Shown here: piece by piece, positions 17,469 to 24,936 of the stretch
How the letters are laid out: each line of letters opens with the position of its first letter
How positions within the stretch are numbered: position 1 is the stretch's first letter
Origin: a virus
Strand: one strand, 5' to 3'
DNA length: 42,540 nt
IMG/VR virus record: IMGVR_UViG_3300020190_005437
Location: 1 to 42,540 of that record
Notes under the pieces: model-generated
The model's database searches: none
Told to the model about the DNA's origin: nothing
The model's input: only the letters and a program-made list of their open reading frames with translations
Program-made: the position numbers and the translations under genes

Positions 17469-17503
17469 GTCACACATATATAAGGAGCACATTTATGTGT
17501 GAC
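17469..17503 (+). promoter_or_regulatory. Perfect 10-bp inverted repeat with Shine-Dalgarno in the loop
   Basis: GTCACACATA at 17469-17478 pairs perfectly with TATGTGTGAC at 17494-17503. The 15-base loop holds TAAGGAG (17481-17487), one of the few clear Shine-Dalgarno sequences in the window, and a CATATATA box (17475-17482) overlaps the 5' arm. The 3' arm contains the ATG of a five-codon mini-ORF. It may control the gp26-like gene, or be an operator. There is no T-run after it, so it is not an ordinary terminator. Confidence 0.5.
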
Positions 17504-17512
17504 CTAATTTGA
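17495..17512 (+). CDS. Five-codon leader mini-ORF (MCDLI)
   Basis: ATG at 17495 lies seven bases after AAGGAG, an ideal spacing, and the frame stops at TGA 17510-17512, five bases before the ATG of the gp26-like gene. No function in the peptide itself is implied. Its placement suggests translational coupling or leader control of the next gene. It could be chance, since the ORF is tiny. Confidence 0.3.
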   Translation: MCDLI

Positions 17513-17517
17513 ATTAT

Positions 17518-18612
17518 ATGGATCCAAAAAATTTATCACCAGAAAAAATTTTACAAGAAAAAGAAAAACTTGGCGGAATTTCTTTTGATGATGGCGTAGC
17601 CGATCTAAACCCAATCAATCCTTTAGAGGAAAGGGCAGAGAAAGAAGCCAATGCCTTATTCCAACAGGCACAAGAAAAAACCGAAGGCCCATCTCAGACG
17701 AGATTGGCTGAGCAAATAAAATCTGAGCCTATTCTCACCACAAGTCCAGAAAATTCCATCCCAAGGGATTTCGGACCTTCTGATTTGGGTTGGAAAAATT
17801 TACCTCCTTCACTTCTTCCCTCTGGCGGACTATTTTACCCGGAAGGAGTTCAGATCGCTATACGTCCTGCAGAGGTAAAGGAAATAAGACACTTTTCAAC
17901 CATCGATGAAACAGATATGCTCGACATTGATGCCAAATTAAATTTGATTCTCGAAAGATGCTGTGTAATCAAGTTTCCACAATACGGAGTTGTGTCCTAC
18001 AAAGAAATTAAACAGGAGGATCGCTTTTTTATCCTTATGACGATCAGAGATTTAACCTTTGTACGGGGAGAAAATATGATTGTTTTAAAACCTAAAACTA
18101 ATTGTGTAACTGGGGATTGTCCGTTTCAAAATGGTGTTGAGCTAAGGACTGGGGTTTTATCCAAATATGCTATAGACGAGAAATTGATGTCCTATTATTC
18201 CAAATCGGATAGAAAGTTCGTTCTGAATATTTCAAAGTTATCTAGAACCATCAAATTAACAGTTCCTTCAATAGGTGTTGTAGATGCAATCTCTACTTAT
18301 GTTCGAAATAGGATTAGAAAGGGGATGGATGTAGACGAAAGTTTCATCAAAATAGCACCGCATCTCTACGAAGATTGGAGAGGTTTAGATGAAAACCGAT
18401 TGGCCGAACTTGAAGAGGCATCAAATTCTTGGTCCAAGGAGGAATTTTCTATTTTATTTCAAGTAGCAGACTTACTTAAGATAGGTACGAAGTTGGAGGT
18501 GAATTTACCTTGTTCTAAGTGCGGTGCTCAGGAGGTCACCGCCCCAATTTCCTTTCCCGGAGGGATCAGATCTCTTTTCGTTATTTCAGATATCTTTGGA
18601 GAACTACTTTGA
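17518..18612 (+). CDS. gp26-like baseplate hub/tail-assembly protein
   Basis: This 364-residue protein starts at the ATG at 17518; a TTG three codons upstream is less likely. Residues 95-260 resemble the T4 gp26-type baseplate family: LPPSLLPSGGLFYPEGVQIAIRP, then DMLDIDAKLNLILERCC, then FFILMTIRDLTFVRGENMIVL, then a C-x4-C pair. Near the C-terminus is a second CSKCG motif. The N-terminal 90 residues are charged and probably disordered. It ends in CTA CTT TGA, an RF2-like +1 shift context, just before an overlapping +1 frame ORF. It lies between tail tube and tape-measure-like genes, where tail assembly chaperones (lambda G/GT) sit, so it may act as a chaperone. Confidence 0.65.
   Translation: MDPKNLSPEKILQEKEKLGGISFDDGVADLNPINPLEERAEKEANALFQQAQEKTEGPSQTRLAEQIKSEPILTTSPENSIPRDFGPSDLGWKNLPPSLLPSGGLFYPEGVQIAIRPAEVKEIRHFSTIDETDMLDIDAKLNLILERCCVIKFPQYGVVSYKEIKQEDRFFILMTIRDLTFVRGENMIVLKPKTNCVTGDCPFQNGVELRTGVLSKYAIDEKLMSYYSKSDRKFVLNISKLSRTIKLTVPSIGVVDAISTYVRNRIRKGMDVDESFIKIAPHLYEDWRGLDENRLAELEEASNSWSKEEFSILFQVADLLKIGTKLEVNLPCSKCGAQEVTAPISFPGGIRSLFVISDIFGELL
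18598..18612 (+). promoter_or_regulatory. Candidate RF2-type +1 programmed frameshift site
   Basis: The gp26-like frame ends GGA GAA CTA CTT TGA, with CTT at 18607-18609 and TGA at 18610-18612. CTT TGA is the shift site of bacterial prfB, where tRNA-Leu slips +1 at a slow UGA stop. A Shine-Dalgarno-like GGAG at 18598-18601 lies five bases upstream of the CTT, similar to the stimulatory element of prfB (three-base spacing there). A +1 slip enters the open frame that runs from 18611 to 18784. Confidence 0.6.
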
Positions 18613-18784
18613 TTTGAAGTTTCGCCTTTGGAACGAACACAAATTAGATCCGGAATGGATAGAAAAAATTCCATATTACGAGTTCCAAATTTGGTTGGAT
18701 AAAATTAACAAGTCTGTAGAAAAACAAAACAAAGAAAATATGGAGGATTCTGGCCAATCTGAGGTTTTTAATTTTTCGAAATGA
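18611..18784 (+). CDS. +1 frame extension of the gp26-like protein
   Basis: This open frame has no ATG. Possible non-ATG starts are GTG at 18524 and TTG at 18596, and neither has a good ribosome site. Read through a +1 shift at CTT TGA it adds 57 residues, starting DLKFRLWNEHKLDPEWIEKI and containing PYYEFQIWLDKINK. That segment reads like a small helical assembly-chaperone domain. Codon use and the clean end at 18784, 41 bases before the next gene, support real coding. A separate small protein with a rare start is the alternative. Confidence 0.6.
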   Translation, partial: DLKFRLWNEHKLDPEWIEKIPYYEFQIWLDKINKSVEKQNKENMEDSGQSEVFNFSK

Positions 18785-18804
18785 TTTCCATTTTGCAACA
18801 ATTA

Positions 18805-18812
18805 GATATATA
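18805..18812 (+). promoter_or_regulatory. GATATATA box before the tape-measure-like gene
   Basis: The box lies 13 bases before the ATG at 18826, so a transcript from it would have a very short leader or none. Confidence 0.5.
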
Positions 18813-18825
18813 AATTAGTTTTATT

Positions 18826-20595
18826 ATGGCACAGGACACAGCTAGCATTTTGAAGGAGCTATCTTCTCTTTCCAACAATTTAGATTCTTTAGCTCGGGAG
18901 CTCAAAGAACAAAATAAAATTTCTGCAGAAACCAACAAAAATACGAACCAACTTGTCAATGAATTAAAGCAGGAAAACAAATCTGGGTCACAAAATTCCA
19001 CCGAAGAAAAGGAAGATCCAAAAAAGTTTGAAAAAATGGTTGGATCTTTCTCTAAAGAATTAGAAAAAACTTTAGGGAAGCAGGCAGAGAAAAATTCGAA
19101 GACAGCAAATTCTAATAAATCCGATGGCGTAGGTTCTAAATCTAACGTATCTGATTTATTGAAAGAAATGAAAGAATCCATCGCAAAAAATCAGACGAAG
19201 CCAGCAGAAGTGAAACCAAATATTCCAAATTTGGATTTGACTAAAATTTTAGGTTTGGGTAATTTAGGTTTGGATAAGTTAGGTTTGGATAAGTTAGGTT
19301 TGGGTAATTTAGGTTTGGATAAGTTAGGTTTGGATAAGTTAGGTTTGGGTAATTTAGGTTTGGATAAGTTAGGTTTGGATAAGTTAGGTTTGGATAAGTT
19401 AGGTTTGGATAAGTTACCCAAACTAAAAGACGGAGGACAAATTGAAAAGGATGGGATGGCTATTGTAGGCGAAGCAGGACCAGAAATTGTAAAGTTGAAA
19501 AAAGACCAGAAAGTTATCAATCAAGATGAACTTTATAAATCCGCTCTAGAAGAAATGGAGGAAGACAGAAAAAGACGAGCTAATCCAGAAAAACAGGATT
19601 TGTCTGTGGTTGCCCCTCAGCAAAGATTGGCAGACATAAAAAAAACAAAACAAAAAGAAATAAACACAGCAAAATCCCAAATAAATGAAGTTTCGTCTGA
19701 AAAAAATTCTAATTTTCTGCAGGATATTGTTACCCAAATGCCTACACTAGAAGGGTTCATAGAAAATAAATTTGGTGTTAAAGTCCCAAAAGCTGCTATT
19801 CAAAAAGAAAGAGAAGATCTTTTGAAATCCGATCTAGATTACTACACCAAATATCCAGAAGATCTTCAAGAGGACCTAGATTATTTTATAGAGTCCTATA
19901 ATGAAGCACCCGAACCAACCGAAACCCAACCAATCTCTGTTTTATCATCTCTCACACAGAAAGAACAAGGGCAAAAAATACCTACACAGAAAGAACAAGG
20001 GCAAAAAATACCAGGGCTTACGGACGGAATGAAACCAGAAACAGATTCAAAAATTAAATCTAAAAAAGAAAATAAGAAAAATCAAGAATCTGTAATTTCC
20101 CCGACTAAGCCTAAACTTTTGGAATCATTAAAGGCCAAGGGAAAAGAATTTGGTTCAAAATTCAAGGAAAATTTGACTAAAGGAATCAAAGATTACCAAC
20201 AATCTTTATCCCAAAAAACTCCAGAAAGTGGGGACCCAACGATGGATTATTTTTCCAAACAAGCGGGAAACTTAGTTGAAAAATTGGATTCATCCAAACT
20301 AAATAAAGAAACTCCAACTTTAAAAAAGTCAGACGAAAAAAGTCCATCCGCATCTTCACCCCAACAAGCTGAACCATCACCAAGCACATCAACCCCCGAT
20401 AAAGTAGAAAACACACCCCCACAAGCTCCAACAAAAACAAATAAAACCCCTAAAGGAACAAAAGAAGGCGAAACTTTATCCTCTTCAGACATTAAAGAGA
20501 TAAAAGGACTTTTGGCAGGAATTTATAAATCTTTATCGGGTCCTTTAAGGATAGCAAATGACACGCCATTCAGACCAAGTTCTAATATAATTTGA
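18826..20595 (+). CDS. Tape-measure-like repeat protein
   Basis: This 589-residue protein is very rich in Lys, Glu, Ser and Pro, with no membrane helix. The N-terminal 60 residues form a coiled coil (SILKELSSLSNNLDSLARELKEQ). Residues 142-196 are a pentapeptide repeat array (LGLDK and LGLGN). It is followed by DGGQIEKDGMAIVGEAGPEIVKLKK around 205-225, the GEAGPE(I/L)V motif common near the ends of phage tape-measure proteins. A ten-residue unit TQKEQGQKIP is duplicated near residue 385. Position after the tail tubes and the chaperone-like gene fits a tape-measure or tail-interior role. Length equals T4 gp29 (590), but I see no clear gp29 similarity, so the name is tentative. Confidence 0.55.
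   Translation: MAQDTASILKELSSLSNNLDSLARELKEQNKISAETNKNTNQLVNELKQENKSGSQNSTEEKEDPKKFEKMVGSFSKELEKTLGKQAEKNSKTANSNKSDGVGSKSNVSDLLKEMKESIAKNQTKPAEVKPNIPNLDLTKILGLGNLGLDKLGLDKLGLGNLGLDKLGLDKLGLGNLGLDKLGLDKLGLDKLGLDKLPKLKDGGQIEKDGMAIVGEAGPEIVKLKKDQKVINQDELYKSALEEMEEDRKRRANPEKQDLSVVAPQQRLADIKKTKQKEINTAKSQINEVSSEKNSNFLQDIVTQMPTLEGFIENKFGVKVPKAAIQKEREDLLKSDLDYYTKYPEDLQEDLDYFIESYNEAPEPTETQPISVLSSLTQKEQGQKIPTQKEQGQKIPGLTDGMKPETDSKIKSKKENKKNQESVISPTKPKLLESLKAKGKEFGSKFKENLTKGIKDYQQSLSQKTPESGDPTMDYFSKQAGNLVEKLDSSKLNKETPTLKKSDEKSPSASSPQQAEPSPSTSTPDKVENTPPQAPTKTNKTPKGTKEGETLSSSDIKEIKGLLAGIYKSLSGPLRIANDTPFRPSSNII
19249..19413 (+). repeat. Eleven tandem 15-bp repeats (LGLDK/LGLGN)
   Basis: Eleven 15-base units run in frame, followed by a partial twelfth. 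They encode LGLGN-LGLDK-LGLDK three times and then two more LGLDK. Unit sequence is almost invariant, so the array is likely to vary in copy number between relatives. Confidence 0.95.
19953..20012 (+). repeat. 30-bp direct repeat encoding TQKEQGQKIP
   Basis: Two adjacent 30-base copies lie within the tape-measure-like gene, identical at the protein level and essentially so at DNA level; boundaries are approximate. It is a recent in-frame duplication. Confidence 0.8.
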
Positions 20596-20615
20596 AAAAT
20601 CAGGTTAAATTTTTA

Positions 20616-20641
20616 TTTGTCAAAGAAGTTGGCTATATTTG
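20616..20641 (+). promoter_or_regulatory. Bacteroidota-type promoter candidate (TTTG / TATATTTG)
   Basis: TTTG at 20616-20619 and TATATTTG at 20634-20641 match the Bacteroidota -33/-7 elements (TTTG, TAnnTTTG). The 14-base spacer is shorter than the usual roughly 19. It precedes the dCMP deaminase ATG at 20664. A host-type, early promoter is inferred. Confidence 0.35.
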
Positions 20642-20663
20642 AACTTTTCAAACCGAATTCCTT

Positions 20664-21242
20664 ATGAGCACCAATAAATTTAAATTCAAAGAAATACCTG
20701 TGGATGAGTTTTTTCAGGATTTGGGCTCATATGAAGAATTTTCCTGGGTGGCAAAACCTAACCTGAGAAATGTTTTTATTTTTAGTGAAATTGAAAATTT
20801 AAAAGACGAAACCTTTTATAAACCAAAAGATATTAAAACTGATCCTGTATATTTGGCCATGGCTGAAATCTGGGCACAAAATTCACATTGCAGAAGAATG
20901 AAGGTAGGTAGTCTAATTGTAAAAGATAAATCAATTATATCCGATGGTTATAATGGATCTCCTACGGGATTTCCAAATGAGTGCGAAGATGAAAATTTTG
21001 TGACTTTGAGCTATGTGCTACATGCCGAAGCTAATGCAATCACCAAACTTGCCAAGAGCACACAAAGTTCAGAAGGATCAACTATGTATGTAACCGTTTC
21101 TCCTTGTTTTGAATGTTCTAAATTGATCATTCAATCGGGAATCAAAAAAGTAGTTTTCGGCAAGGTCTACAGAAAACCTGAGCCCCTGTCTTTCTTATTG
21201 GAGGCAGGTTTAGAAATTGTAAAATTGGGAAAAAAAATCTAG
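20664..21242 (+). CDS. cd: Deoxycytidylate (dCMP) deaminase
   Basis: This zinc-dependent enzyme converts dCMP to dUMP, supplying thymidylate synthesis. The 192-residue protein has the zinc motif HAEAN with His120 and proton-shuttle Glu122, and PCFECS with Cys148 and Cys151. The substrate-side segments SHCRRMKVGSLIV (74-86) and SDGYNGSPTGFPNECE (93-108) are typical of the dCMP/T4 cd family and separate it from cytidine deaminases. It has an extra N-terminal segment of about 55 residues of unknown role. A sigma-factor gene follows after 11 bases. In an AT-rich phage it probably helps shift the nucleotide pool toward T. Confidence 0.95.
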   Translation: MSTNKFKFKEIPVDEFFQDLGSYEEFSWVAKPNLRNVFIFSEIENLKDETFYKPKDIKTDPVYLAMAEIWAQNSHCRRMKVGSLIVKDKSIISDGYNGSPTGFPNECEDENFVTLSYVLHAEANAITKLAKSTQSSEGSTMYVTVSPCFECSKLIIQSGIKKVVFGKVYRKPEPLSFLLEAGLEIVKLGKKI

Positions 21243-21253
21243 GGAACAAAAAA

Positions 21254-21871
21254 ATGGCAAAGGAGAAAAACATTCAGGTATTAGCAGAAAATTTTATTCA
21301 AGGTAAAGACGATATGTCTTTTAAATTTTTATTTGAAAGGTTAAAACCGGGGGTCTTGAACCACTGTTTCACCATCCTCAACGACATGGAATTAGCAGAG
21401 GATGCTTTTTTAAATTCTATGTCCAAGGTCTGGCAAAAAATAGATCAATATGATGCGGAGAAGGGAAATTTTTCAACTTGGTGCTACAATATAGCCAAAA
21501 ACGAATCTTTACTTTTACAAAAAAGTAGAAAAAGGCTCGTAACAAAAACCACAGAAGAAATCGAATTGGATTCAACCAAGATGGACTCAGACTCAGTGGT
21601 TTATTCGGTGGAAGAAGATCCTATCTGGAGTTTCCTATCAGGCGGATCTGATATTGATGAAGTTTATGAGCAGGTTGTAGATGAAATTAGAGATCTCCCG
21701 GAACTTTATAGGGATATCATGATTGATAGAGAGATCTATGGTATGAAGTACAAGGACATAGCTGACAAGTATGGAATTAAGAAAAGGTCCATCGCTACAA
21801 GAATAAGAAGGGCCAGAACAAAAATTCGTAAGAAAATCGAGACCTTGACGAAAAAAAATTCAAAAAAATGA
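21254..21871 (+). CDS. ECF-like sigma-70 family factor
   Basis: This 205-residue protein has a sigma region 2 at about residues 15-95, with AEDAFLNSMSKVWQKIDQYDAEKGNFSTWCYNIAKNE matching the ECF pattern of an acidic helix followed by F-x-x-W-x-Y-x-I-A. A linker and region 4 at about 145-200 follow, with LPELYRDIMIDREIYGMKYKDIADKYGIKKRSIATRIRRA, the helix-turn-helix that reads the -35. The C-terminus is Lys-rich. It probably redirects host RNA polymerase to a set of phage promoters. It is distinct from the gp55-type protein at 29111. The next gene overlaps its stop (ATGA, 21868-21871). Confidence 0.85.
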   Translation: MAKEKNIQVLAENFIQGKDDMSFKFLFERLKPGVLNHCFTILNDMELAEDAFLNSMSKVWQKIDQYDAEKGNFSTWCYNIAKNESLLLQKSRKRLVTKTTEEIELDSTKMDSDSVVYSVEEDPIWSFLSGGSDIDEVYEQVVDEIRDLPELYRDIMIDREIYGMKYKDIADKYGIKKRSIATRIRRARTKIRKKIETLTKKNSKK

Positions 21872-22350
21872 TTGACTTTTTAGGTAGAATCATAGTTACC
21901 CTTCGATTATGGGATGTTCTCAAGGACCTGAAATTATATTCAGATTATCTCACGATTATTAAAAAAGAGTCATTGAGTTCTCCTCAGTGGAGCAAACTAA
22001 GATTGAGAAAAGATTGGTTTGGTAGAATTTACACGGTGGTAAATCTTCCGCCAGAGGTAACACAATCCAGAGATTTCCCCGACGATGCCAGGCCAGCTTT
22101 TGTTTTCGAAGAAATCAGACCTATCAACGAATACCTAACCCGCCTTAATTTGCACGAAATAATTGCTCCTTGGTTGCAGCCTATCAAAGAAACTGGCGGT
22201 GATTCATTTTTGGTTATTTATTATTTTGTATATAGGGAATTGAGTTGGATTTGGTTGCTAAGATTCTGTTTAGAAATGGTAGCTCTTGGTTATGTGATTA
22301 GGAATTGGGAACAGATCATGCAATTTGTAAATTCATTCATATCGTGGTAA
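21868..22350 (+). CDS. Hypothetical protein, possibly membrane-associated
   Basis: This 160-residue protein is not of a family I recognise. The N-terminal half is basic with aromatic residues (LRLRKDWFGRIYTVVNLPPEV). The C-terminal region from about 113 to 147 is strongly hydrophobic (FLVIYYFVYRELSWIWLLRF then LEMVALGYVIRNW) and could contain one or two membrane helices. It overlaps the sigma gene start-to-stop, and the nuclease gene on its other side overlaps it by seven bases, so it is co-expressed with both. Confidence 0.7.
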   Translation: MIDFLGRIIVTLRLWDVLKDLKLYSDYLTIIKKESLSSPQWSKLRLRKDWFGRIYTVVNLPPEVTQSRDFPDDARPAFVFEEIRPINEYLTRLNLHEIIAPWLQPIKETGGDSFLVIYYFVYRELSWIWLLRFCLEMVALGYVIRNWEQIMQFVNSFISW

Positions 22351-23144
22351 ATTGGGAAGAAGTATTAAATGAATATCAAAAAAAATTGGATTTTTTCAAA
22401 GATCCATATTTTATTTTTGAAGAAAACAGCCACTCCTATTCTTACCGAGGGATAACATACGATTCAGTAACAACTTTTCTAAGGAGATTCAAAATTCCCT
22501 TCGATCGTGATTATTGGATCAAAAGAAAAGCTTCAGAAGCAGGTGTTGATCCTTCTGTAATAGAAAATGATTGGACACAAAAAGCAGTTACTGCAGCTTC
22601 ACTTGGAACCCGTGTTCACAAATGGATCGAAGATTTTTGGTCTGGCGATAATCCAGAAATGCCTGAGAAAGAAGAGGATATCCGGAGAGTTCAGTCTTTT
22701 CTGAATTTATACGAATCAAGATTGAAAAAATTGAAGCCTTTGAAATCAGAGCTAAAAATTTTTTCTAAAAAATGGAAATTGGCTGGAACTATCGACCAAC
22801 CTTTTTTAATGTGGGACGAGAAACAAAACAAGCTTTTGTTTCTTATCGGTGACTGGAAAACCAACAAAGAGTTCAAGGATGACCACCACCCTAAAGGAAG
22901 ATACAAAAAACTTCTTCATCCATTTGTTGATTTATACGAAAATTCACACAACGAGTATTCGATTCAAATTAGCTTGTACCGTTTGATTTTAGAGGAAGAA
23001 CTGGGGATAGAAACTCATGGAGGTTTTTTAGTTCACATTGGACCGGAATCCGATGCCAAAATTTACCCAGTAAAAGATCTGAGGGAAAGGCTAAAAATTT
23101 ATTTACAACAAAATCGGGAAGATTTCGATGTTTTTAAGGTCTAA
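22344..23144 (+). CDS. PD-(D/E)XK nuclease family protein
   Basis: Started at the GTG at 22344 it is 266 residues. The longer in-frame version from 22305 would overlap the gene before it by 46 bases and reads as antisense-like sequence. Visible RecB/Cas4-like nuclease motifs are GTRVHKWIEDFW (88-99, His92), LAGTIDQP (147-153, metal ligand Asp151), LIGDWKTNKEF (168-178, the D-x-K pair Asp170 and Lys172), and YSIQISLYRLILEEELG, the QxxxY motif. This is an exonuclease-type active site for processing DNA ends. No helicase partner lies beside it. It may serve recombination, host DNA degradation or packaging. Confidence 0.85.
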   Translation: MVNWEEVLNEYQKKLDFFKDPYFIFEENSHSYSYRGITYDSVTTFLRRFKIPFDRDYWIKRKASEAGVDPSVIENDWTQKAVTAASLGTRVHKWIEDFWSGDNPEMPEKEEDIRRVQSFLNLYESRLKKLKPLKSELKIFSKKWKLAGTIDQPFLMWDEKQNKLLFLIGDWKTNKEFKDDHHPKGRYKKLLHPFVDLYENSHNEYSIQISLYRLILEEELGIETHGGFLVHIGPESDAKIYPVKDLRERLKIYLQQNREDFDVFKV

Positions 23145-23194
23145 TTGTTGAAACAAATTTAGAATCTCATGTAAGATCAATAAAAAATTTTATC

Positions 23195-23719
23195 ATGGGA
23201 AAAAAGATTTCAACAAAAAATTCGGAAGTTGTCACTCAGGTTCTTCCAGTTAATTCAAACGATTTTGAAGGATTAGATGTTCCATTCCAATTGGATCAAA
23301 AAAGAATACAAGAATGTGAAAAAAGATTACAGGAAGCAAAAGAAAAATTTTCCAGTAAATTGTATGCAATCAAATTCGAAAAATCGGAACACATTCAGAT
23401 TTTCTATAATTACATGTTGGAAGAAGCCGAATGGAAAGAAAGAGAAGCGGTTGGAATTATCGAAATTAATAAATTGATTACAAAATTTAAGAAGGAAAAG
23501 ATAAAAGAAAATACCTTATTCATTGAGGCAACCCCTTTGGATGCTATTTATTATTTCCTATCTAAAAAAACAGGAAAAGGTTTGAAAGATGCCGAAAATT
23601 TTGTTTCTGTTCTTAGACCCTTCGGAATTGGATTAGAAATTTCTAAACAGGATGCACAAATTATTGCTAACTTAGAAAAAGAATTAGCCGCTGCACAGCA
23701 AGGTATAGATATAGTCTAG
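23195..23719 (+). CDS. Hypothetical protein
   Basis: This 174-residue protein is not recognised. A basic N-terminus is followed by a charged helical region (about 35-105) that could form a coiled coil (QECEKRLQEAKEKFSSKL). An Ala/Leu-rich end (IIANLEKELAAAQQGIDIV) follows. It stands alone, with 50 bases before and 77 bases after. No membrane segment or catalytic motif is visible. Confidence 0.7.
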   Translation: MGKKISTKNSEVVTQVLPVNSNDFEGLDVPFQLDQKRIQECEKRLQEAKEKFSSKLYAIKFEKSEHIQIFYNYMLEEAEWKEREAVGIIEINKLITKFKKEKIKENTLFIEATPLDAIYYFLSKKTGKGLKDAENFVSVLRPFGIGLEISKQDAQIIANLEKELAAAQQGIDIV

Positions 23720-23768
23720 AAAAATCTAGGATTGTGATTTCATCCAGTAAAAGATTTTAGTTTTTAAA

Positions 23769-23776
23769 GATATATA
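23769..23776 (+). promoter_or_regulatory. GATATATA box before the membrane-protein pair
   Basis: The box is 20 bases before the ATG at 23797 and would drive the run of genes 23797-26158, which are spaced by zero to two bases or overlap. Confidence 0.5.
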
Positions 23777-23796
23777 CTTGAAGAAAAATTGAAATT

Positions 23797-24144
23797 ATGG
23801 AAAGGATAAAAGTTTTTTTCTCTAAACACGGGTTTTTGGTTTTTGTGATGATGTTTTTTCTCATGTTCATTCATAATTGTTCAAAGAACAGTGAAATAAG
23901 AAAATTAAACAAAGAAAAAACGAATTGTACCGGCCAGCGGGACAGTTTAAGTAATTTGGTCATTTCTCGGGAAAATCTTGAAAAAATTAAGATTGAATCA
24001 AAATTAGAATTATATAATTATCTAAATGATGAAATTTCTAAAAAGGATAGAAGTCAGCAAATGATGCAATTTCAAAAAGAACATATATTGCCGGGAAAAA
24101 AGGATTTGGAAACCAAAATAAAATTGTTGAAACATGAACAGTAA
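23797..24144 (+). CDS. Small single-helix membrane protein with coiled coil
   Basis: This 115-residue protein has one N-terminal membrane helix (about 11-26, FLVFVMMFFLMFIH) preceded by basic residues, then a Cys and a long charged coiled coil to the end. The layout is like an inner-membrane spanin (Rz) or a signal-anchored structural protein. The Cys at residue 28 follows FIHN, which is a poor lipobox. It overlaps the next gene by 11 bases, and that gene also encodes a membrane protein. A lysis role is possible but unproven, and no endolysin lies nearby. Confidence 0.65.
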   Translation: MERIKVFFSKHGFLVFVMMFFLMFIHNCSKNSEIRKLNKEKTNCTGQRDSLSNLVISRENLEKIKIESKLELYNYLNDEISKKDRSQQMMQFQKEHILPGKKDLETKIKLLKHEQ

Positions 24145-24934
24145 AAAGTTGCATTGGTTTATTATTTCAACCTTTGTTTCTCTTTATGTTGTGGTTAGTG
24201 TGATCTCAACCATCCACGTAATTGAGTTTTTTAAGTTGTCTAATCCAGAATGGTTGGCAATTTTTTTGGCTATCGCCTTTGAGATAGGAGCAGCAGCTTC
24301 TTTGGCTTCAATTATAACTTTGGAAAAGATGAACAAAAATTTGATTTGGCTCTTATTTTTTGTTTTGACTTTCATGCAATCAATGGGAAACACCTATTAT
24401 GCATTTGTTAATTTGGAAAATTTCGAATCATGGAGTCAACTTTTTGGATTAGAAGGGGAAGAGTTAATTTTTCAAAAAAGAGTTCTAAGTCTAATTTCTG
24501 GAGCTATTTTACCCTTGGTCGCTCTCGGATTTATAAAATCCCTTGTTGATTATCTTAAACCGACCGAAAAAATTGAAGAAGATCAAAAATTCGAACAACC
24601 TGAGACCAAAACTTTTCAGAATATTTCATTTACTCACGATTACTCTAATCAAGATGAAGTGATTATTGATGGTGGAGGAATTCTTGTTAAATCTGTTGAT
24701 GATAAAGTAAATCCGGAAAATGAACACTTTAACCCTGATGAAATACAAAATCTATCCTCTGAAGAAAATTCTAACCAAGAAATTTTGGAATTAGAAAAAT
24801 CCGAAACAGAACAAGAAAAAAATTTAGAAAGCAATATTGATTTTTCAAACCAGCAAATTCTTTATACAAATTCCAATAGACCAAAAATAAGTGATCCTCC
24901 AAAGAAACCTTGGGTCGATCCGACCACATTATAA
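24134..24934 (+). CDS. Four-helix membrane protein with long acidic tail
   Basis: This 266-residue protein has four predicted membrane helices in its first 140 residues: about 8-30, 38-62, 68-90 and 112-136. A charged, Glu-rich, low-complexity tail of about 120 residues follows, ending in PPKKPWVDPTTL. I do not recognise the family. Overlap with the small coiled-coil membrane protein suggests a two-component membrane complex. It might be a holin-like, superinfection-exclusion or ejection-related protein; nothing in the sequence decides among these. Confidence 0.7.
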   Translation: MNSKKLHWFIISTFVSLYVVVSVISTIHVIEFFKLSNPEWLAIFLAIAFEIGAAASLASIITLEKMNKNLIWLLFFVLTFMQSMGNTYYAFVNLENFESWSQLFGLEGEELIFQKRVLSLISGAILPLVALGFIKSLVDYLKPTEKIEEDQKFEQPETKTFQNISFTHDYSNQDEVIIDGGGILVKSVDDKVNPENEHFNPDEIQNLSSEENSNQEILELEKSETEQEKNLESNIDFSNQQILYTNSNRPKISDPPKKPWVDPTTL

Positions 24935-24936
24935 AA

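Noticed and set aside
19191-19520. Minus-strand frame with PNLSKPKLPK repeats
   Set aside because: It is the mirror of the LGLDK array in the tape-measure-like gene, and has no start context or neighbour on that strand.
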